Shown here one piece after another: positions 58,576 through 64,000 of a DNA stretch of 64,000 nucleotides. Below the pieces are notes generated by a model. That model was not told where the DNA came from. It was given only the letters and a program-made list of their open reading frames with translations, and searched no databases. The first letter of the stretch is position 1. Each line of letters begins with the position of its first letter. The DNA comes from Lottia gigantea (lineage: Eukaryota > Mollusca > Gastropoda > Lottiidae), in NCBI RefSeq assembly GCF_000327385.1, contig NW_008707797.1, positions 3,474,028 through 3,538,027 on the forward strand, in the 5' to 3' direction. The translations under genes and the position numbers were made by a program.

Positions 58576-60275
58576 ATGGTAAGTTAGTACTAAAAGTTTT
58601 GAAAAACTCACAGACTAGCCTCTATCATCCAACCATTCTTTGTCTGGGCGTCAGAGACTAACCATTCTTTCCATTTCAGACAATACCTTTTATTTTCTCC
58701 ATATTGTAATTGCAGGAACCAAGGCTTGGAGACAAATTCCTGAGTGGTTTATGGAAAGAATCAAAAGCTATTTTAAAACTGATGATATTAACCGTACCAA
58801 CTCAGTTATTGGTGGCTCTCCCTTGTTCACTTTGTATTATGTTTGATGGACATGTTAGTGTTACAGCTTTGGATGCTGTGGGTATTGGATTGGCGTATAT
58901 TTATTCCACGGCGTTTTCTACATCTATCGGACTAGGCATCACTTGTGAGGTTCTGTTTTCACAGGCACACGGAAGTACAAAACGCTCATCACTTGGTCTC
59001 GTCATTCAGCGCTGTCTCGTGATATCTTTTCTTCTCTTTTTATTGAATGGAGCTGTGGCAACCCATTCTTATATTCCTATCAAATTTCTTGGAAAAAGTG
59101 ACCAAACGGTAGAGGAATATTATCATTTTATGCTTGCTGCAATTCCAGGATTTTGGGGATTTTCTATAATGTTGATCGAAATGAAATATTTACAATGTCA
59201 GAAAATTGTTAAACCGTGTGTTGTAATAGGAATTATTGTGAATATTTTACATGTTATGTTTGGTATACCTATAACATTGTGGACTAGTTTAGGTTCCATT
59301 GGAACTGGTTTATCATTCAGCCTCACCTATTGGTTGTGGGCGATTCTGCTTTTCGTTTATATCAAACTGAGTAAAGTTTATGTCGAAACATGGGTTCCAT
59401 GGTCAACAGAATGCTTCAATTATTGGTGGCCGATTCTCAAAATAGCCATTCCAAATGCCTTCATGTTGGCTCTAGAGTTTAGTCTTTTCCAAGCATTTAT
59501 TTTTCTCTCCGCTATGTTGGGTAGCTACTATTTATCTGTTTATCTCATTGCTGCTAATATTTCCGAATTCACTTTCAATATGTATCTTGGTTCATCCAGT
59601 GCTGTTATTATACAGATTGGAAACTATCTTGGAAATGGCGATTACAAAAATGCTAAATTGACAGCACAAGCGTCTGTGTTTCTAGTAGCATGTCAGTCAG
59701 TCGTAGATTCTTGTATAATATTAGCACTATGTTATGTGTTACCTTTTTTATACAGTAACGATAATCTAATTATTAGAGAATCCAGACCACAAATAATTCT
59801 AATGGCCATAGTTCATTTATTGACTGGAGTAGGATATATTTACGGAGGTCTTCTGAAAGCCTGCAGTAAACTGCAATTTGTTATGATAGCCCGTATCGTG
59901 TGTTGCGGAATTATTGGGCTTCCTGTAGCATACTGTCTCATGTTCTTGGCTAAGTTAAACTTGTATGGGGCCCTGATAGCCTTAAAAATATCATTTGTTT
60001 TACAATGTATTTTTACCTCCGTGAGAGCACATTTTTTAAATTGGAAACAAGAAGCATATTTAGCTGTAGAACAGGTTCATAAAACAACATCAATTGATAA
60101 AGACCATTATGAAGACTTGGTAGAAGATGTAAACTCTGTAAAAGAATCGACAAATTTGGTTTCAAAACCTCCAAATATAAACTGGAAGACACTGTTACAG
60201 AAAGGTTTCTTTATCGTGTTATTTACGGCTGTGTTTATAGGATCAATTTATATTAGTGTTTTAGATAGAGTTTAG
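58576..60275 (+). CDS. MATE-family (SLC47-like) multidrug and toxin extrusion transporter
   Basis: The main exon 58716-60275 is open for 519 residues after acceptor ATTGTAATTGCAG. The first in-frame ATG inside it is at 58782, but an exon ending exactly at an ATG (AAATTATG|GTAAGTTAG, ATG 58576-58578) joins in phase across a 137-bp intron to give MEPRLGDKFLSGLWKESKAI and 520 residues, close to human SLC47A1 (570). Twelve hydrophobic helices follow, in two halves; the first begins KLMILTVPTQLLVALPCSLC. The second half has IPNAFMLALEFSLFQAFIFL, whose Glu matches the substrate-binding Glu of SLC47A1 helix 7, and GYIYGGLLKACSKLQFVMIA. A cytosolic loop (VEQVHKTTSIDKDHYEDLVE) leads to a 13th C-terminal helix, as in animal MATEs. 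It should exchange organic cations for protons at the cell surface. A near-identical inverted copy starts 2.7 kb downstream. Confidence 0.93.
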
Positions 60276-60294
60276 GTTTTCGCTCACGCTTTCT
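59257..60294 (+). repeat. Left arm of a large inverted duplication (MATE)
   Basis: Aligns without gaps to the reverse complement of 62963-64000 (paired coordinates sum to 123257). I count 8 mismatches in 1038: at 59445, 60125, 60143, 60158, 60167, 60192, 60204 and 60287. Homology ends about 20 bp after the stop codon. Confidence 0.95.
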
Positions 60295-60295
60295 T

Positions 60296-61540
60296 TACCC
60301 GGGATACTTAATTCTGTACCTCTCAGGTGTGATTGTGAATTATGCCAGATTGTCGTTTCTGTGTTCATACAACGCTATGGTCCAAATACAATTTTGAGCA
60401 TATCAGAAGCGCGGTTCCCCAAAAACAAACATTACATGTGTACATAAGCGTAATTCATACTCAATCTCGAGCTTAAACAATAAGTACGAGAAACTAAAAA
60501 TTTTGCGCACTCGTTTTTTTACTTTACTTCCCTATGTGAAAAGTTCATTAGCTGCCAATGTTTCAACAAAATGTTGTTCTGGATTTTTGGATTCGTGGTA
60601 TGGTCCGGATCGTTAGCACTTGGTTTATTTATCAGATATCAAATTAAAGAAAGACAAACCTGTTTCTAATCATTTCAACTTGGACGACCATTTATCAGAA
60701 GATCTTATCCCAAGCCCCATTGAGCGCATAGTAATTGATCTGGCAGAAGATGAAACTAATAAATTCTGCCAAGCTATGGAAGCCCATTGGATTGAGACAC
60801 TGAATACAGCAAGACGGATAGGACTAAATATTCAGCATAATGCAGGCATAGCACCCATTGTTCAATCGTTCAATCGAGCCCATTGAGTCTACAAGAGAAA
60901 TTCCCGCATGTCTAAAGACGACGCATATTTAATAACCCAAAACTTAAATGACAACCTTGTTCATAGAAAACGTAAGACAATTGTTATCGCCCACTTGGCG
61001 AGTTATTATTTTATATAATTTCAGATCAGAACAGAAGAAATATACCTAATTTCTAATTGAAGTATTTGTTCTATCCTCGGCCTGTACATATGAGAGAATC
61101 AAACATACCCATCCCAGAAATCAAAACGTGTTTCCATGTGGTTTTTATGCAATTGTAACAATCGTTTGTTGTACGTTTACAATACAATTCATGTTATATA
61201 TTGATTGATTCATTCAAATGGTTTTAAATAATTTGCAATGGTTTATCTCCCTTTAATTTTAAGATTATTCAACAATACGGCATGCGATAGGCCTACTTAT
61301 AGCTTGGTTTCCATGGGTAAATCGATTTATACACCGAGTCCCAAGGAATTAAACCTTATTAGATATTTTTGAAGGAATTATGCGATTTATCGTACATTTC
61401 TAGTACTTCTGAAGACTATTTACATATATCCCATACTGAAATCCCCCCCCCCCCCCAAAATGGCCTTTTATCAGATTGGCTGTCGTGTTAGTAAGAACAT
61501 TTTACTTGTCAGACATATATATCAACATTTTCCAGTCTTC
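60296..61540. other. Spacer between the inverted MATE copies, first part
   Basis: Unique AT-rich sequence holding a retroelement remnant (60620-60886), a poly-C run at 61443-61456 and fragments resembling other window repeats (TTTACATATAT region near 61420 resembles 44407). No host gene was seen. Confidence 0.5.
60620..60886 (+). mobile_element. Retroelement endonuclease remnant (GIY-YIG-like tail)
   Basis: The phrases KKDKPVSNHFNLDDH and AHWIETLNTARRIGLN match the usual end of GIY-YIG-type endonucleases carried by Penelope-like retroelements. Only this C-terminal part is present, with no reverse transcriptase nearby, so it is a broken fossil fragment. The family call is from memory of the motif. 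Confidence 0.5.
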
Positions 61541-61547
61541 GCTGTCT

Positions 61548-62700
61548 AGTCATGCAGTCAGTCTATGAGAGACATGCAGTCAGTCTATGGGAGACAAGCA
61601 GCCAGTCTATGAGAAAGATACACTCAGTCTATTAGAGACATGCAGTCAGTCTATTAGAGACATACAGTGAGTCTATGAGAGACATGCAGTGAGTCTATGA
61701 GAGACATGTAGTCAGTCTATGAGAGACATGTAGTCAGTCTATGAGAGAAATAATCAGTCTATGAAAGACATGCAGTCAGTCTATGAGAGACATGCAGTCA
61801 TTCTTTGAGAGACATGCAGTAAGTCTAAAAGAGACATGCAGTCAGTCTATGAGAGACATGCAGCCAGCCTATGAAAGACATGCAATCAGTCTATGAGAGA
61901 CATGCAGTCAGTCTATGAGAGGTATACACTCAGTCTATGAGAGACATGCAGTCAGTCTATGAGAGACATGCAGTCATTCTTTGAGAGACATACTGCCAGC
62001 CTATGAAAGACATGCAGACAGTCTATGAGAGACATGCAGTCAGTCTATGAGAGACATGCAGTCAGTCTATGAGAGGCATACACTCAGTCTATGAGAGAAA
62101 TGCAGTCAGTCTATGAGAGACATGCAGTCAGTCTATAAGAGACATGCAGTCGTTCTTTGGGAGATATGCAGTCAGTCTATAAGAGACATGCAGTAAGTCT
62201 ATGAGAGACATGCAGTAAGTCTATGAGAGACATACAGCCAGCCTATGAAAGACATGCAGTCAGTCTATTAGATTCATGCAGTCAGTCAATGAGAGACACG
62301 CAGTCAGTCTATGAGAGACATGCAGCCAGTCTATAAGAGATATACAGTCTATGAGAGACATGTAGTCAGTCTATGAGAGACATAATCAGTCTGTGAAAGA
62401 CATGCAGTCAGTCTATGCGAGACATGTAGATACAGCCAGTCTATGATATACAGTCAGTCTTTGAGAGACATGAAGTCAGTCTATTAGAGATATACATTCA
62501 GTCTATGAGAGACATGCATTCAGTCTTTGAGAGAAAAACAGTCAGTCTATGAGAGACATGCAGTCAATCTATGAGAGACATGCAGTCAGTCTATGAGAGA
62601 CATTAACTCAGTCTATGAGAGACATGCAGTCAGTCTATTAGAGACATGTAGTAAGTCTATGAGAGACATGCATTCAGTCTATTAGAGACATGCAGTCAGT
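61548..62700. repeat. 22-bp satellite array between the MATE arms
   Basis: About 52 units of GTCAGTCTATGAGAGACATG then CA, many with substitutions (TTCTTTGAG, CAGCCAGCC) and a few with short gaps. Non-coding. Confidence 0.95.
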
Positions 62701-62962
62701 CAAATCAATTGATACCTACAGTTTTATTCATTAAAATATACCAAATTAACTGAAAAAAACGTCTATGAATCTAAGAGAAGTATTACCACTGTGACTTCAT
62801 TTCTCAGCAACGCTTGTTCTTCCCTTCTGCAATGTTTTGGCAACCACCTTCTGTGACGCGTCTGACACTTTGATATGTTCAATATTATATTTCGGCCACA
62901 GCGTTGTTTTAACACTGGAACGATCTAGCCTCCGACGACAATCTGTTCAAATTCACGAACAC
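62701..62962. other. Spacer between the inverted MATE copies, last part
   Basis: About 260 bp of sequence with no partner on the left side of the spacer; no gene seen. The inversion breakpoint is near 62963. Confidence 0.5.
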
Positions 62963-64000
62963 AGAAAGCATGAGCGAAAACCTAAACTCTATCTAAAACA
63001 CTAATATAAATTGATCCTATAAACACAGCCGTAAATAACACGATAAAGAAACATTTCTGTAACACTGTCTTCCAGTTTATATTTGGAGGCTTTGAAACTA
63101 AATTTGTCGATTCCTTTACAGAGTTTACATCCTCTACCAAGTCTTCATAATGGTCTTTATCAATTGATGTTGTTTTATGAACCTGTTCTACAGCTAAATA
63201 TGCTTCTTGTTTCCAATTTAAAAAATGTGCTCTCACGGAGGTAAAAATACATTGTAAAACAAATGATATTTTTAAGGCTATCAGGGCCCCATACAAGTTT
63301 AACTTAGCCAAGAACATGAGACAGTATGCTACAGGAAGCCCAATAATTCCGCAACACACGATACGGGCTATCATAACAAATTGCAGTTTACTGCAGGCTT
63401 TCAGAAGACCTCCGTAAATATATCCTACTCCAGTCAATAAATGAACTATGGCCATTAGAATTATTTGTGGTCTGGATTCTCTAATAATTAGATTATCGTT
63501 ACTGTATAAAAAAGGTAACACATAACATAGTGCTAATATTATACAAGAATCTACGACTGACTGACATGCTACTAGAAACACAGACGCTTGTGCTGTCAAT
63601 TTAGCATTTTTGTAATCGCCATTTCCAAGATAGTTTCCAATCTGTATAATAACAGCACTGGATGAACCAAGATACATATTGAAAGTGAATTCGGAAATAT
63701 TAGCAGCAATGAGATAAACAGATAAATAGTAGCTACCCAACATAGCGGAGAGAAAAATAAATGCTTGGAAAAGACTAAACTCTAGAGCCAACATGAAGGC
63801 ATTTGGAATGGATATTTTGAGAATCGGCCACCAATAATTGAAGCATTCTGTTGACCATGGAACCCATGTTTCGACATAAACTTTACTCAGTTTGATATAA
63901 ACGAAAAGCAGAATCGCCCACAACCAATAGGTGAGGCTGAATGATAAACCAGTTCCAATGGAACCTAAACTAGTCCACAATGTTATAGGTATACCAAACA
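62963..64000 (-). repeat. Right arm of the inverted duplication (MATE)
   Basis: Reverse complement of 59257-60294, 99.2 percent identical with no gaps, and cut by the window edge, so the full arm length is unknown. Confidence 0.95.
62982..64000 (-). CDS. MATE-family (SLC47-like) transporter, second copy, 5' partial
   Basis: Continues in frame from the right window edge to TAG at 62984-62982 and covers the last 339 residues of the 520-residue transporter at 58576-60275, including the helix-7 Glu and the C-terminal helix. Only three residues differ: Ala to Ser in KISIPNAFML, and Leu to Val and Gly to Cys in KTVLQKCFF. The other five base changes are silent or past the stop. The reading frame is intact, so it is probably a working gene, oriented tail-to-tail with its partner. 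The upstream part lies outside the window, so presence of the start cannot be judged. Confidence 0.92.
   Translation of the reverse strand, partial: FGIPITLWTSLGSIGTGLSFSLTYWLWAILLFVYIKLSKVYVETWVPWSTECFNYWWPILKISIPNAFMLALEFSLFQAFIFLSAMLGSYYLSVYLIAANISEFTFNMYLGSSSAVIIQIGNYLGNGDYKNAKLTAQASVFLVACQSVVDSCIILALCYVLPFLYSNDNLIIRESRPQIILMAIVHLLTGVGYIYGGLLKACSKLQFVMIARIVCCGIIGLPVAYCLMFLAKLNLYGALIALKISFVLQCIFTSVRAHFLNWKQEAYLAVEQVHKTTSIDKDHYEDLVEDVNSVKESTNLVSKPPNINWKTVLQKCFFIVLFTAVFIGSIYISVLDRV

Overview
The window looks like a piece of an animal nuclear genome. It is AT-rich and its genes are split by GT-AG introns with vertebrate-like families (RIMOC1, a receptor guanylate cyclase, an SLC47-type MATE transporter, a BTB protein). 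It also carries many minisatellites, foldback MITEs, a tRNA-derived SINE and a dead Tc1/mariner copy. The recurrent CAAGGGAGG-type motif and the overall gene style suggest a mollusc, perhaps a gastropod; this is an inference, not a proof.

Layout. 0-1.2 kb: 5' part of a BTB/POZ gene on the minus strand, running off the left edge, with a TATA-like box and four CACGTG palindromes upstream. 2.7-2.9 kb: SINE. 3.76-6.4 kb: a small three-exon gene for a secreted six-cysteine peptide, found by joining splice sites; two 51-bp minisatellite arrays lie either side of its last exon. 8-19 kb: three apparently intronless genes for basic, Ser/Pro/Arg-rich, mostly disordered proteins. 20.2-22.8 kb: a seven-exon RIMOC1 (C5orf51) orthologue on the plus strand. 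It is tail-to-tail with a membrane guanylate cyclase on the minus strand that fills about 24-46 kb with about 21 exons.

48-56 kb: a minus-strand coiled-coil gene with exactly twenty 22-residue repeats, a shorter coiled-coil gene 4 kb upstream, a dead Tc1-like element, and a non-coding block shared by the two genes' 5' regions. 58.5-64 kb: a MATE transporter gene and a second copy in inverted orientation, tail-to-tail, separated by 2.7 kb holding a 22-bp satellite and a retroelement remnant. The arms differ at only 8 of 1038 aligned positions, 7 of them in the last 170 bp.

Most interesting points: the inverted MATE pair with its uneven divergence (a gene-conversion signature or a palindromic rearrangement); the secreted cysteine-rich peptide gene; the short-ectodomain receptor guanylate cyclase with a duplicated splice acceptor; and the homogenised hendecad-type coiled-coil gene. 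No pathway links the genes as a set; RIMOC1 (Rab7/Mon1-Ccz1), the cyclase (cGMP) and MATE (export of organic cations) act separately.
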